The notes under the pieces were generated by a model. It was not told the origin of the DNA and ran no database searches. It saw only the letters and a program-made list of their open reading frames with translations. A stretch of DNA of 64,000 nucleotides. Origin: JABDMH01 sp965222645 (lineage in GTDB: Bacteria; Bacteroidota; Bacteroidia; Chitinophagales; Saprospiraceae). Below, one piece after another: positions 8,977-17,171 of the stretch (position 1 is its first letter; every line of letters starts with the position of its first letter). The stretch spans positions 2,790,001 through 2,854,000 of the forward strand of contig OZ244968.1 of assembly GCA_965222645.1 (NCBI GenBank). The letters are read 5' to 3'. A program made the translations under genes and the position numbers.

Positions 8977-9843
8977 TTACTCAAAATTGATATAATTGCT
9001 CGGATCTACAGGTTTTCCGGCAAGCCATAATTCGAAATGTAAATGAGGTCCCGATGACAGGGTACCCGTATTGCCAATGATTGCCACCGCCTCTCCTGCC
9101 TTGACAAGTGCACCAGCTTTCTTAAGTAATGAGGAGTTGTGCTTGTAAAAAGATATGAGATTGTTGTCGTGCTGAATGCCAATGGTGTTCCCCGTCTCCA
9201 GGGTCCAACCTGAAAAAATTATATGACCACTGAGGACGGATTTGACGGGTGTATTGGGTGCAGCATTGACATCCACTCCCAGGTGATTTCGCTGAGGATC
9301 AAAATGCATGCTGATCGTCCCTGTCAATGGCGGAATGAGGTAGAGCTGATCTACAGAGCGACTGCTAACTTCAGTCTTTGGGCTCTCTCTGGTAATTTGC
9401 TCCAACTTTTTCTCCAGATCATAGAGATCTCTCAGTTGATCATCTTCATCTATACGTTGCACCTGAGATGCTGAGTCTTCGGGGGGTTCGGGCATGGCCA
9501 CAGGCAGCGTGTCGAGCAACACATCTCCAGTGATCACGTTGCGGAAATTCCTGATATACAAATCCTGAGCAAGTGCCGTCTCTTCGAGCTGAAGCACCTT
9601 CTCTCTCAGTGCCAGTAATTCTTGTGAATCAGTATAATCGGATGGTACAAACAATGCTCGTAGAGGAGTGAGGGAGATGGCAGCAATGACGAGCCCAGCA
9701 ATAGCCATGCAAAGCACACCCAGACCCAGGTAAATATGCCAGGGTCGAAATGCCAAAGATTTAATCTCTTCGAATGTACTGTCGCTGAAAATAACCAGCC
9801 GATAGCGATCATCCTGTATTTTCTTCTCCTCCACAGGCGTCAA
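8977..9843 (-). CDS. M23 family metallopeptidase, membrane-anchored
   Basis: This is a LytM-type zinc endopeptidase that would cut peptidoglycan cross-links in the periplasm, 288 residues. One N-terminal membrane helix (about 37-57) is followed by a coiled-coil segment (about 72-155) and the M23 domain (about 172-285). The zinc and catalytic residues are present: H187 and D191 in HLGVD, and H267/H269 in GPHLHF. It starts at TTG (9843), as no ATG fits. It is divergent from porW, with bactofilin nearby; M23 peptidase, porW/sprE and bactofilin are often neighbours in Bacteroidota. An intact active site suggests a real enzyme and not a NlpD-like scaffold. Confidence 0.94.
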   Translation of the reverse strand: MTPVEEKKIQDDRYRLVIFSDSTFEEIKSLAFRPWHIYLGLGVLCMAIAGLVIAAISLTPLRALFVPSDYTDSQELLALREKVLQLEETALAQDLYIRNFRNVITGDVLLDTLPVAMPEPPEDSASQVQRIDEDDQLRDLYDLEKKLEQITRESPKTEVSSRSVDQLYLIPPLTGTISMHFDPQRNHLGVDVNAAPNTPVKSVLSGHIIFSGWTLETGNTIGIQHDNNLISFYKHNSSLLKKAGALVKAGEAVAIIGNTGTLSSGPHLHFELWLAGKPVDPSNYINFE

Positions 9844-10008
9844 AATTCAAAAGTCCTAAAAAAGTTCAGAACAAAATAATTATGGATTGAGAATAGTTAT
9901 AATGCCGTGATTCTCTCTTGACAAGGATCCAGAGAGCCTGTATTGGATATGGGTGATCCAGATTGGTAGTCTCGAAGGTCACATATGTATTTTTTTACAT
10001 TTGTAATA

Positions 10009-12996
10009 ATGGTTCGATTAGCGACTTACATTTGTGTGCTTAGTTGTATTGTGTGTGCAATGTCATGTGTCACGACCAAGAAACGCGACGAAGCCAGCAA
10101 GGTGGGTAAGATGTATCATGACATCACTTCGAAGTACAACCGCAACTTCAATGCAAATTTACTCATCGATGAGACGTCAGCTCAAATCCTGGAAAGATAT
10201 CAGGACGATTACTCAGAGATCTTACCGATATATCCACTTTTGGAGAAGGAGAATCCCACTCAACTTGCAGAACCCATGGATCAGGCCATCGAAAAGGCAT
10301 CCGTCGCAATAGCCATTCATCGCCCCAGTCATTGGACAGATGACAATTATCTGATCATCGGCCGAGCTCAGTACCTCAAAGAGGACTACGAATCTGCCGA
10401 AGCGACGTTCAGGTATTTAATCAAGCATTACGATCCCTCTAACCTCATTGCAGCATCTGCTCCTAAATCGAGAAACGTCAATGCCAAGGTTTCGAAAAAG
10501 GAAAAGGAACAAGAGAAAAAAGAAGCTGAGAAAGAACGACAAGATCGTGTCAAGGAGCGTAAACGCGATATCGCAAGAGCCGAAAAAGAAAGAAAAAAAA
10601 GAGCCAAGAAGCAAAGGAAGGCCAGGACGAAAAACCGAAAACAGGAAATAAAACGGCGTGAGGATCTAGCGCGAAGTAAGGCCAAGCAAGAGCAACAAGC
10701 AGCTAAAGAGGATAAAGATGTGGCCAACAACGACAAGGGAAAAAATAAAAAGCAAAAACCTTTTGATGAAAACCCGGATCTCCCCAAAGTAAAGGGCAAT
10801 CCGACAAACTACTTTTTGAAGCACAAACCAGTGTATCAGGAAGCGCAGCTGTGGCTGGCCAAAACATTGATCGAGAGGGATCGATTCGGTGAAGCTGAAA
10901 ACTTGCTTAGGACAATGGATAGCAAGAGTACCACCTTTGACGAAATCAGAGAACAAATACCCATTGTTCAAGCACATAGTGCCTTGAGCAGATTTCAAAT
11001 CCCCGCTGCAATCGAGCCCTTGCGCAAGGCTGTCGAAGTCACGAAAAACAAGGAAGAAAGAGCACGCTATGCCTTCATACTTGCTCAAGTACTGGAGCAT
11101 ACAAAACGGTTTCAAGATGCGCAGTTGGCCTACGAACAAGTTGTGAAACTCAAGCCCAACTACGAAATGAATTTCAACGCACAGTTGAACAAACTCAAAA
11201 TGCAGACAAATGCTGGTAGTTTCAACAGTGACAAATACGCCCATGAATTGGAGAAAATGATCAAGGATGACAAAAACACAGAATATAAAGACCAGTTGTA
11301 TTTTGCTCTGGCTCAGCGAGACCTTGAGGCTGGAAACCTCGAAAGTGCCATAGAGAATCTCAGGGAATCCGTGCGGAATAGTGTTGGGAATAAAGTGCAG
11401 AAATCAGAATCATACTACACGCTTGCCGGATTATATTTCGATCGGCATGACTACATCAGTGCCAAATTGTACTTCGACAGCACCTTAATGTTGATGAACT
11501 CCGAGGATCCCAGACTAGAGCAGGTTACCACCTACGCAAAAAATCTGTCTCAGATTTCGGAGAACCTGCAGATCATTGAGTTGCAGGATAGTTTGATCAA
11601 AATCAGCAAAATGAGTGATAAAGAGCGAAAAGCACTTGCAGCTCAAATAAAGAAAGAAGCGGCGAGGGCAGAGGCAGCGGCTCAGGCAGCAGCCTTAAAT
11701 GCCAGTAGCGGGGGAAGAAACCTGCCACAAATTGGTGCCGTTGCTAACCGCACTGCAACAGGACAGAATCAAAAATTGTTTTTTGCCTATGACGACCGGC
11801 AGGTGAAGAAGGGATTAAGGGACTTTGGCCGGGTTTGGGGCAATGTCGCATTGCAAGACAATTGGAGAAGATCCAATTCATCATCATATGGCGCTCTGGC
11901 TGCCGTGGGTGAGGGATCCGAAGACCAGGGAGTTGCTCAAAACATTTCTGAAACCGAGATTGATGAGATTTTTGACCGCGTTCCAAAGACACCCGAAGAG
12001 TTGGAAATGGCGAATAAAGAAATAGAAGATGCCTTGTTTGCACTGGGCCGCTTATATCGCTCAGAACTGGAATCTAACGAAAAAACGATTGAAGCGCTTG
12101 AACGTCTCCTCAATGATTATCCGGAAACAGAGCACATGCTCGATGCCTACTACCTCCTTTACGTAGCTTACACTGATGAAGGAAATACCGGGCGTGCTGA
12201 TCATTACGCCCAGAAGATCATCAGCGACCATGCTGATTCGGAATATGCCAGGTATATCAACGATCCGTCATACCTGGAGAATGCCCTTGATGATGACGAA
12301 AAAGTTGAACAGTTTTACCAGGACGTGCATGCCCTTTATGATCAGGGGAAATACGAGATTGTTTTAAAGAGGTTGCTCAATGCAAGGACAACTTTACCTC
12401 CCCGCCATGGGCTGCAGTCAAAATTCTCATTGTTATCAGCTCTGTGCATCGGCAGACTGCAGGGACGAGAATCTTACGTAAATGCGCTCAAAGAACTTAT
12501 CGCGAAATATCCGGAGACGGATGAAGAGGAAAGAGCAAAGGAAATAATCAGACTGCTGGGTATTCGATTTACTGAAACGACCGCTGGAATCGAAGAGATA
12601 AATCAGGACACATACTTTGCACTGACCGAGAAGGATAAAATGCATTTGATATTGGTATCACTGCAAAAAAATGCTAGCGGTAAAGAAAGAGAAGCCGTCA
12701 GGAGTGCTTTTTCGAACTACAATAAGAAGTATCACAAGCTGGACAAACTGAGTGTGTCCATGATTATTCTTGGTGAGGAAAAGGATCAACCCTTGATCGT
12801 CATTCGAAGGTTTGATAGCAAAGAAAAAGCAATGGCATACTACGATGGATTTCAGTCCAACGGCAAAGATTTTATTCCGGATTTAAATACTATAGAGACA
12901 TTTGCTTCAAGTCAAACTAATTACAGGAAGATCGTCCAATTGAGATCGGTTGATTTGTATCGCGAGTTCTTTAGCAAGGAGTATCTGTCAAACTAA
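10009..12996 (+). CDS. porW: PorW/SprE-type TPR lipoprotein of type IX secretion and gliding
   Basis: This is an outer-membrane-associated lipoprotein needed for type IX secretion in studied Bacteroidota. ATG at 10009 (8 codons after an earlier ATG at 9985) gives a clean lipoprotein signal MVRLATYICVLSCIVCAMSC. The PorW hallmark KMYHDITSKYNRNFNANLLI follows directly, then TPR-like helices (YLKEDYESAEATFRYLI and others) across 995 residues. An extremely basic, coiled-coil Lys/Arg/Glu-rich insert lies at about 165-255 and an Ala-rich stretch at about 550. A Bacteroidota-type -7 box TACATTTG sits at 9996-10003, just ahead of the chosen start. The 3' end overlaps the convergent biotin-carrier gene by 9 bp. 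Confidence 0.92.
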   Translation: MVRLATYICVLSCIVCAMSCVTTKKRDEASKVGKMYHDITSKYNRNFNANLLIDETSAQILERYQDDYSEILPIYPLLEKENPTQLAEPMDQAIEKASVAIAIHRPSHWTDDNYLIIGRAQYLKEDYESAEATFRYLIKHYDPSNLIAASAPKSRNVNAKVSKKEKEQEKKEAEKERQDRVKERKRDIARAEKERKKRAKKQRKARTKNRKQEIKRREDLARSKAKQEQQAAKEDKDVANNDKGKNKKQKPFDENPDLPKVKGNPTNYFLKHKPVYQEAQLWLAKTLIERDRFGEAENLLRTMDSKSTTFDEIREQIPIVQAHSALSRFQIPAAIEPLRKAVEVTKNKEERARYAFILAQVLEHTKRFQDAQLAYEQVVKLKPNYEMNFNAQLNKLKMQTNAGSFNSDKYAHELEKMIKDDKNTEYKDQLYFALAQRDLEAGNLESAIENLRESVRNSVGNKVQKSESYYTLAGLYFDRHDYISAKLYFDSTLMLMNSEDPRLEQVTTYAKNLSQISENLQIIELQDSLIKISKMSDKERKALAAQIKKEAARAEAAAQAAALNASSGGRNLPQIGAVANRTATGQNQKLFFAYDDRQVKKGLRDFGRVWGNVALQDNWRRSNSSSYGALAAVGEGSEDQGVAQNISETEIDEIFDRVPKTPEELEMANKEIEDALFALGRLYRSELESNEKTIEALERLLNDYPETEHMLDAYYLLYVAYTDEGNTGRADHYAQKIISDHADSEYARYINDPSYLENALDDDEKVEQFYQDVHALYDQGKYEIVLKRLLNARTTLPPRHGLQSKFSLLSALCIGRLQGRESYVNALKELIAKYPETDEEERAKEIIRLLGIRFTETTAGIEEINQDTYFALTEKDKMHLILVSLQKNASGKEREAVRSAFSNYNKKYHKLDKLSVSMIILGEEKDQPLIVIRRFDSKEKAMAYYDGFQSNGKDFIPDLNTIETFASSQTNYRKIVQLRSVDLYREFFSKEYLSN

Positions 12997-13479
12997 TCTG
13001 AATAGAAGGTCCCCTTTGCTCACCGTTTCACCTACTCTTACATAGATGTCTTCTACAACACCTGCAGCGTTTGTTTTGACAGTGTTCTCCATTTTCATCG
13101 CCTCAAGAGTGAGCAGAGCTTCCCCTTCTGCAACGGTCTGTCCTCTGGACACATGGATGTCCAACACATGACCTGGCATTGGTGCTTTTACTTCGCTTAT
13201 TGTATTCTTTTTTGCTTTGCTAAGCCCCAATTCTTCCACTAGAAGATCTACCGGTCTTTTGAGAAGCACTCGCATCTCAATGCCATCAATTAATATTGCT
13301 GTTGATCCCTCTTCAGAATCAATGACGGTGACATCATAGTGTTTATTCATATAAATAACGGAACTGGGTTGCCCGTTGGGATCATAGGTTATTGCAACTT
13401 GGTCCAGATCAGATTTTTTAATGTCAATAGCTCCATGACCGTCGATAAATGCTTTATAAATCAGATCCTGCTCTCTCAC
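12988..13479 (-). CDS. biotin/lipoyl attachment carrier protein (BCCP-like)
   Basis: This is a biotin carboxyl carrier subunit of an acyl-CoA or related carboxylase, 163 residues. The C-terminal biotinyl domain (about 93-163) has the attachment motif EAMKMEN with biotinylated Lys at about 129, preceded by VKAPMPGHVLDIHV. The N-terminal 90 residues (IDGIEMRVLLKRP) resemble the linker/BT-like part of Bacteroidota propionyl- or methylmalonyl-type carrier proteins. It starts at GTG; the GTGA overlap with the upstream membrane-protein stop implies translational coupling. No biotin carboxylase or carboxyltransferase gene is adjacent, so the partner enzyme must be encoded elsewhere. Confidence 0.93.
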   Translation of the reverse strand: MREQDLIYKAFIDGHGAIDIKKSDLDQVAITYDPNGQPSSVIYMNKHYDVTVIDSEEGSTAILIDGIEMRVLLKRPVDLLVEELGLSKAKKNTISEVKAPMPGHVLDIHVSRGQTVAEGEALLTLEAMKMENTVKTNAAGVVEDIYVRVGETVSKGDLLFRLV

Positions 13480-13859
13480 TTTACTTTCTTATTTATTGCA
13501 GTGAGCGTATTGACTTCGAATACTGTGTAGATAATATAAATAGCAAAAAAAGGCCAGATATAAAGATTATTAGGGGGTCTAAAAAAACGATCATAAAACA
13601 CTATAATCAACAAACAACAGACGAGTTTCACAAAGACCAGAATCATCACCAACCGGGTAAATTTATTTCGATCGCTACTATGTAATGCCTGATTGCCCAA
13701 ATAAAAAACTAATAGGTTAAGCAGGGCGAAAAATAAGATAGCAGACCAACCAAACGGCATAACATATGACAATTGAGGTATGAGCGAAAGGCCGTAAATC
13801 CCTGCAACAAGAATGAGACTGATGCCAAAGAGCCAGGGAATAAATAGACGCTGGGTCAT
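13476..13859 (-). CDS. four-helix membrane protein, probably AtpI-like
   Basis: This is a 127-residue integral membrane protein with four hydrophobic helices (about 8-25, 36-55, 69-90, 98-117) and a basic C-terminal end (NKKVK). Primary identity is not recognisable by motif. Its place immediately after atpZ is where Bacteroidota encode an ATP synthase subunit I-like assembly protein before atpB, so an AtpI-like role is inferred from position and topology only. Here atpB does not follow; the biotin-carrier gene does, with a 4-bp overlap. Confidence 0.7.
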   Translation of the reverse strand: MTQRLFIPWLFGISLILVAGIYGLSLIPQLSYVMPFGWSAILFFALLNLLVFYLGNQALHSSDRNKFTRLVMILVFVKLVCCLLIIVFYDRFFRPPNNLYIWPFFAIYIIYTVFEVNTLTAINKKVK

Positions 13860-13891
13860 CTAAAAAGAGTGAGATGAAAGCGTGCGCCAAT

Positions 13892-14143
13892 TCACAATTT
13901 CCCCCTATTAAGATCCGCAAACAATTTGATAAAAAAAGCGACTAGAAAAATAATCGAACACAACGCAGTAAAATATGGTCGCTCCGTCTGAAAATACTTA
14001 TCTAATTGTTTGCCCAGGAAAATTCCCACTAAAATATATGCCGCAATCTGAAATGCCATTCCAGAATACTTCATATAATTTTTAGCGGTCTTGTTTTCTA
14101 AGAGTCTTTTTTTCTTCTTTCCTTCTTCAGTCGAGTTGTCCAT
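13892..14143 (-). CDS. atpZ: AtpZ/AtpI family protein
   Basis: This is a small two-helix membrane protein of 83 residues that in other bacteria is the first gene of the F-type ATP synthase operon (proposed assembly or cation channel role). A basic N-terminus (KKKKRLLENKTAKNYMKYS) leads into helix 1 (about 29-44). The loop KQLDKYFQTERPYF carries the family-typical conserved charged residues, and helix 2 spans about 58-76. It overlaps the end of the bactofilin gene by 17 bp. The ATP synthase structural genes are not in this window. Confidence 0.88.
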   Translation of the reverse strand: MDNSTEEGKKKKRLLENKTAKNYMKYSGMAFQIAAYILVGIFLGKQLDKYFQTERPYFTALCSIIFLVAFFIKLFADLNRGKL

Positions 14144-14570
14144 TCTCTATTTCTGACAAAACCTCGCTTGTCTCCTCCAAGGTCTCTACGAGCTCTTCAC
14201 GGTCATTCATCTTACATTTCACATCAAAGACAGATCCTGAATGGACAACGAGTTTTTGAGTATTGACATCACCCTCAATTACGGCACCTTCACGTACTTC
14301 AAGCACCTCCGAAGTATTGATATTGCCCTGGAATTTACCCTCCACAATTGCATTTGCACAACTGATTTCACCTTTAAATTCGCCTGAAGGACCAATGATC
14401 ACCCGGGCATCACATTTCAGTGTCCCGATAAAAGTACCATCGATTCGAAAATCATTACTTGAGCTTACATCTCCCTCCAATCGGGAGCCCTGTACAAGAC
14501 TGTTGTGGGATAGTGAACTGCCGGACCGGACTGCCACCGGAGTGGATGGGGTTTCTTTTTTACCAAACAT
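14127..14570 (-). CDS. bactofilin (polymer-forming cytoskeletal protein)
   Basis: Bactofilins form nucleotide-free filaments at the inner membrane that organise cell-wall enzymes or polar structures. This 147-residue protein has the usual disordered N-terminus, a beta-helical core (about 25-125) with hydrophobic periodicity (GDVSSSNDFRIDGTFIGTLK, IVEGKFQGNI, REGAVIEGDVN), and an acidic C-terminal tail. An M23 peptidase, the class of enzyme bactofilins commonly position, is encoded 4 kb away at 8977-9843. It is the first gene of a leftward set with atpZ, the AtpI-like protein and the biotin carrier. Confidence 0.94.
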   Translation of the reverse strand: MFGKKETPSTPVAVRSGSSLSHNSLVQGSRLEGDVSSSNDFRIDGTFIGTLKCDARVIIGPSGEFKGEISCANAIVEGKFQGNINTSEVLEVREGAVIEGDVNTQKLVVHSGSVFDVKCKMNDREELVETLEETSEVLSEIENGQLD

Positions 14571-14697
14571 AATTTGTGCTTTTAAAGAGTTCTTTTCAAT
14601 AGATCGTTGAATAAGCCCCGAGCGTGCAAGCTATGCCAAGTTATAAAAATTTGGAAAAATTACTTTCCTTTTCTGCCTGTATACGACTGAATGCAGA

Positions 14698-15774
14698 TCA
14701 GAAACTAGGACAATAAACACCCCGATTCTCATTACCACATATGGTGTATACCAGGGAAAATTCAAAAGCTCCATTTCCATTGGTGGCTACGTTGAGATCT
14801 GATACATTCCAGTCGTATGAAAATCCAAAGCCAAAGTTTTGATATTCAAAACGAGTCGACAGAATCACCGCGTCAGCTCCCAAGGATCTGCTGCTGCTGG
14901 ACACATCTCCCGTGCCGGCAAGATAATTGTTTACCAGTCGGATCCACGCCCCCACCTGAAAAGTATTTGAGGTGGAATTGTCCTGAGCCAGTGTGAATCG
15001 GAGTGAGCTCCCAAGATTAAGTAAAAAAGAGGGTCCTTGCTTAAAGACAACCACCCCGGGCACCACACCCATTGTTTCATTGATCGCAAATTCACCTCCC
15101 GCATGCACGGTCATCTTGGAGTAGAGCGAGACAATAGAGTCCTGTGTAAAACTCACATCGGGATTATTGAGGTGATGGAATGCTCCCCCTACAAAAAAGC
15201 TATTGTATTTGTCAAGTACTGTAAACCACAACAATCCTGCTGAAACATCGGCATATGTAAAATTTTCCCTGGCCAGTGTCTCACCTGACGGCCGGCTTGG
15301 GTCGTAACCGCCGCGGCCGTCATGCTGGGTGCCAAATCGCAACTTCAGGAAATCTATGGACCTTTGTGAAATACCCGCATCAGCACCTACAACCAGGTAA
15401 TGAGCCAAATCCCGATTTCCACCCATCCTCCTGCTGTACGATCCACTGAGTCTCGCCTGCAAGGTCTTGAAATCAGCTTCACCCGCCACATCGCCCCACA
15501 ATGTACCTCCCACACCGAAGTAGTCATATCTTCCCACAGGGATCTTTCGATCATACGATGCAGAATAGGTCGTAAATGCATTTGATCCTAAAATGCTCGC
15601 CCATTGGTTGCGATAGTTGGCCACGAATCTGCTGTTGCAATTCATCACCCCTGTCAATGCGGGATTGAGGTTGAGTGGCGACATATAGAATTGAGAAAAA
15701 TGTATATCCTGCCCCATCATGATGGTCGAGGCCAAGGTCAACAGTAAAATCGGCAGTAAACGGTTGCTTTTCAT
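14698..15774 (-). CDS. PorP/SprF family type IX secretion membrane protein
   Basis: This is an outer-membrane beta-barrel of the PorP/SprF family, 358 residues. PorP/SprF members take part in type IX secretion and in surface attachment of secreted adhesins. The signal peptide (about 1-21, ending MMGQ) is followed by the family hallmark DIHFSQFYMSPLNLNPALTG. FVANYRNQW follows, then barrel strands with alternating pattern (GFGFSYDWNVSDLN) and a C-terminal strand FEFSLVYTI. Family members usually pair with a large T9SS-exported gliding or adhesin gene; no such gene flanks this one, so its client is unknown. Confidence 0.94.
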   Translation of the reverse strand: MKSNRLLPILLLTLASTIMMGQDIHFSQFYMSPLNLNPALTGVMNCNSRFVANYRNQWASILGSNAFTTYSASYDRKIPVGRYDYFGVGGTLWGDVAGEADFKTLQARLSGSYSRRMGGNRDLAHYLVVGADAGISQRSIDFLKLRFGTQHDGRGGYDPSRPSGETLARENFTYADVSAGLLWFTVLDKYNSFFVGGAFHHLNNPDVSFTQDSIVSLYSKMTVHAGGEFAINETMGVVPGVVVFKQGPSFLLNLGSSLRFTLAQDNSTSNTFQVGAWIRLVNNYLAGTGDVSSSSRSLGADAVILSTRFEYQNFGFGFSYDWNVSDLNVATNGNGAFEFSLVYTICGNENRGVYCPSF

Positions 15775-16078
15775 AGTATTCTTAACAAGTCAAACCATAG
15801 TAAATCTAATAATTTTCTACCGCAAAAGCGACATCAATTGTGCTCAGTCCAAGTTGGCAGGCATCAATGGCTGTCGGTTCCGCTATTTGCCTTTCGATCG
15901 AAATCAGGATCATTCTGTGCCAGGACGTCCACTATGACTGCGATTCCCCCCCTTGTTCGCTTTATAAATCCCAAGCAAACTCATTACAGCACTTCAGATC
16001 AACTCAAAATTCCCATCTCAAAACAGTACTAGAACGATTTAAGGTGCTCATCATTACTTTGTGCGCCTTAAATTTCCC
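15775..16078. other. intergenic region, 304 bp, no gene seen
   Basis: This region lies between the porP start and the end of the protease gene, both on the minus strand. Short reading frames here have no signal peptide, motif or start context and are discarded. The porP-proximal 60 bp are AT-rich and should hold its promoter, but no clean TAnnTTTG box is visible. No hairpin terminator or RNA gene was seen. Confidence 0.6.
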
Positions 16079-17170
16079 CTAAATCTGCTCTTTCCAGATC
16101 GCACCGTAGCGCTCCACCAGTATGTTATCGTAATAATCCGCCTTGGTAAAGAGGTATTGGATCATCTGCTTACCCGTTTCCACATTGAGGTACCGGTCAT
16201 AAATTATTAATGACAGAATGATATCGTTTGCTCTTATACTCAAAGAAAGATGCTTCAGGCGATGGTTTTCTTCGAGTAAGAATTTATAAATCGGAGCAAT
16301 TGTCTTTTTGGGCAATTGAGCCAAAAAAGCATCTCCAATAATCAAGCCAGTATGATCGTGATACCGAAGTGTGATCTTAGCACTACCCTGCTCTATCTGC
16401 CAGTGATGAGGCCCTATACGAGAAAGCTCCACGGGGTGACCGAGCTCACTCAACATGTCTTCCACAGTCTTGTTTACTCCGATGGGCTCGTAGTCTTCCA
16501 CCTGATTTGGCAGTTCGATTTTAGCCCCACAGTGAGGACAGTACTTATCGGTAATGGTATCCTGAAAGACCAGGTTTGTGCACGAATAGCACCTTGCTGC
16601 ATGTACTGATCCCCCCATCTCAAATTCCTCAATCGTCAATTTCAGATAGCTGGCCGGCAGAGAAAAGCCAATACTGTTTCCATCCCGCATTATAAAGGTG
16701 TTCACACCTGCAATTTTACCTTCCATTGTGATCAAGGGACCGCCACTATTTCCCGGATTTAAGGCTGCGTCATGCTGAATGTACCTGATATCTCCCATTT
16801 GATGCCTCAGATTTGATACGATGCCATTGGTCGCCGACAGTTTTAGACCAAAGGGATGACCAATAGCTACTATCGGTGCTCCTTCAGCCAGCGACTCCTC
16901 GTCCTCAAGTAACCTTACGGAAGGCAAAGGCTCAGATGGAGCTTTGAGAAATGCGAGATCAAATTTCGGGTCGATATACAGCACCTCCACGAGCTGTTTG
17001 TTGACACCACTTCCATTTATGACCACTCTACGATTTCCACGGATGACGTGTTCATTCGTGACAATTACATTGTGTTCTTGTAGAAAAAAACCGGTACCTG
17101 TGCTGTGAGGAGTAGCAATCTGAATAAGGACGGGTGCGAAGGTCTCTAAGATATCTGATATTCTGGCCAT
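16079..17170 (-). CDS. trypsin-like serine protease (S1C) with zinc ribbon and C-terminal YbjN-like domain
   Basis: This is a 363-residue DegP-like protease without a signal peptide, so probably cytoplasmic. The triad is H41 (TNEHV), D71 (PKFDLAFL) and S142 (NPGNSGGP). Instead of a PDZ domain, a rubredoxin-like zinc ribbon follows (C194, C197, C211, C214; CYSC then CPHC). A C-terminal domain (about 225-363) ending in an amphipathic segment (KADYYDNILVERYGAIW) comes next and resembles YbjN/T3SS-chaperone-like folds. The start at 17170 follows the upstream stop by one base; an in-frame upstream start at 17224 would overlap that gene and lacks homologous content. Its partner is probably the gene just upstream. 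Confidence 0.88.
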   Translation of the reverse strand: MARISDILETFAPVLIQIATPHSTGTGFFLQEHNVIVTNEHVIRGNRRVVINGSGVNKQLVEVLYIDPKFDLAFLKAPSEPLPSVRLLEDEESLAEGAPIVAIGHPFGLKLSATNGIVSNLRHQMGDIRYIQHDAALNPGNSGGPLITMEGKIAGVNTFIMRDGNSIGFSLPASYLKLTIEEFEMGGSVHAARCYSCTNLVFQDTITDKYCPHCGAKIELPNQVEDYEPIGVNKTVEDMLSELGHPVELSRIGPHHWQIEQGSAKITLRYHDHTGLIIGDAFLAQLPKKTIAPIYKFLLEENHRLKHLSLSIRANDIILSLIIYDRYLNVETGKQMIQYLFTKADYYDNILVERYGAIWKEQI

Positions 17171-17171
17171 G

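Noticed and set aside
9985..10008. porW start at the first ATG (9985)
   Set aside because: A TAnnTTTG box at 9996-10003 overlaps it, and ATG 10009 gives a standard lipoprotein signal; the earlier start is still possible.
10428..10799. Minus-strand ORFs rich in Ser/Phe/Leu opposite porW
   Set aside because: They are mirror translations of the Lys/Arg/Glu-rich porW insert; repetitive composition and no signal peptide or motif.
15775..16078. Overlapping short ORFs upstream of porP as small genes
   Set aside because: Three frames are open by chance; none has a signal peptide, family motif or promoter-like box.
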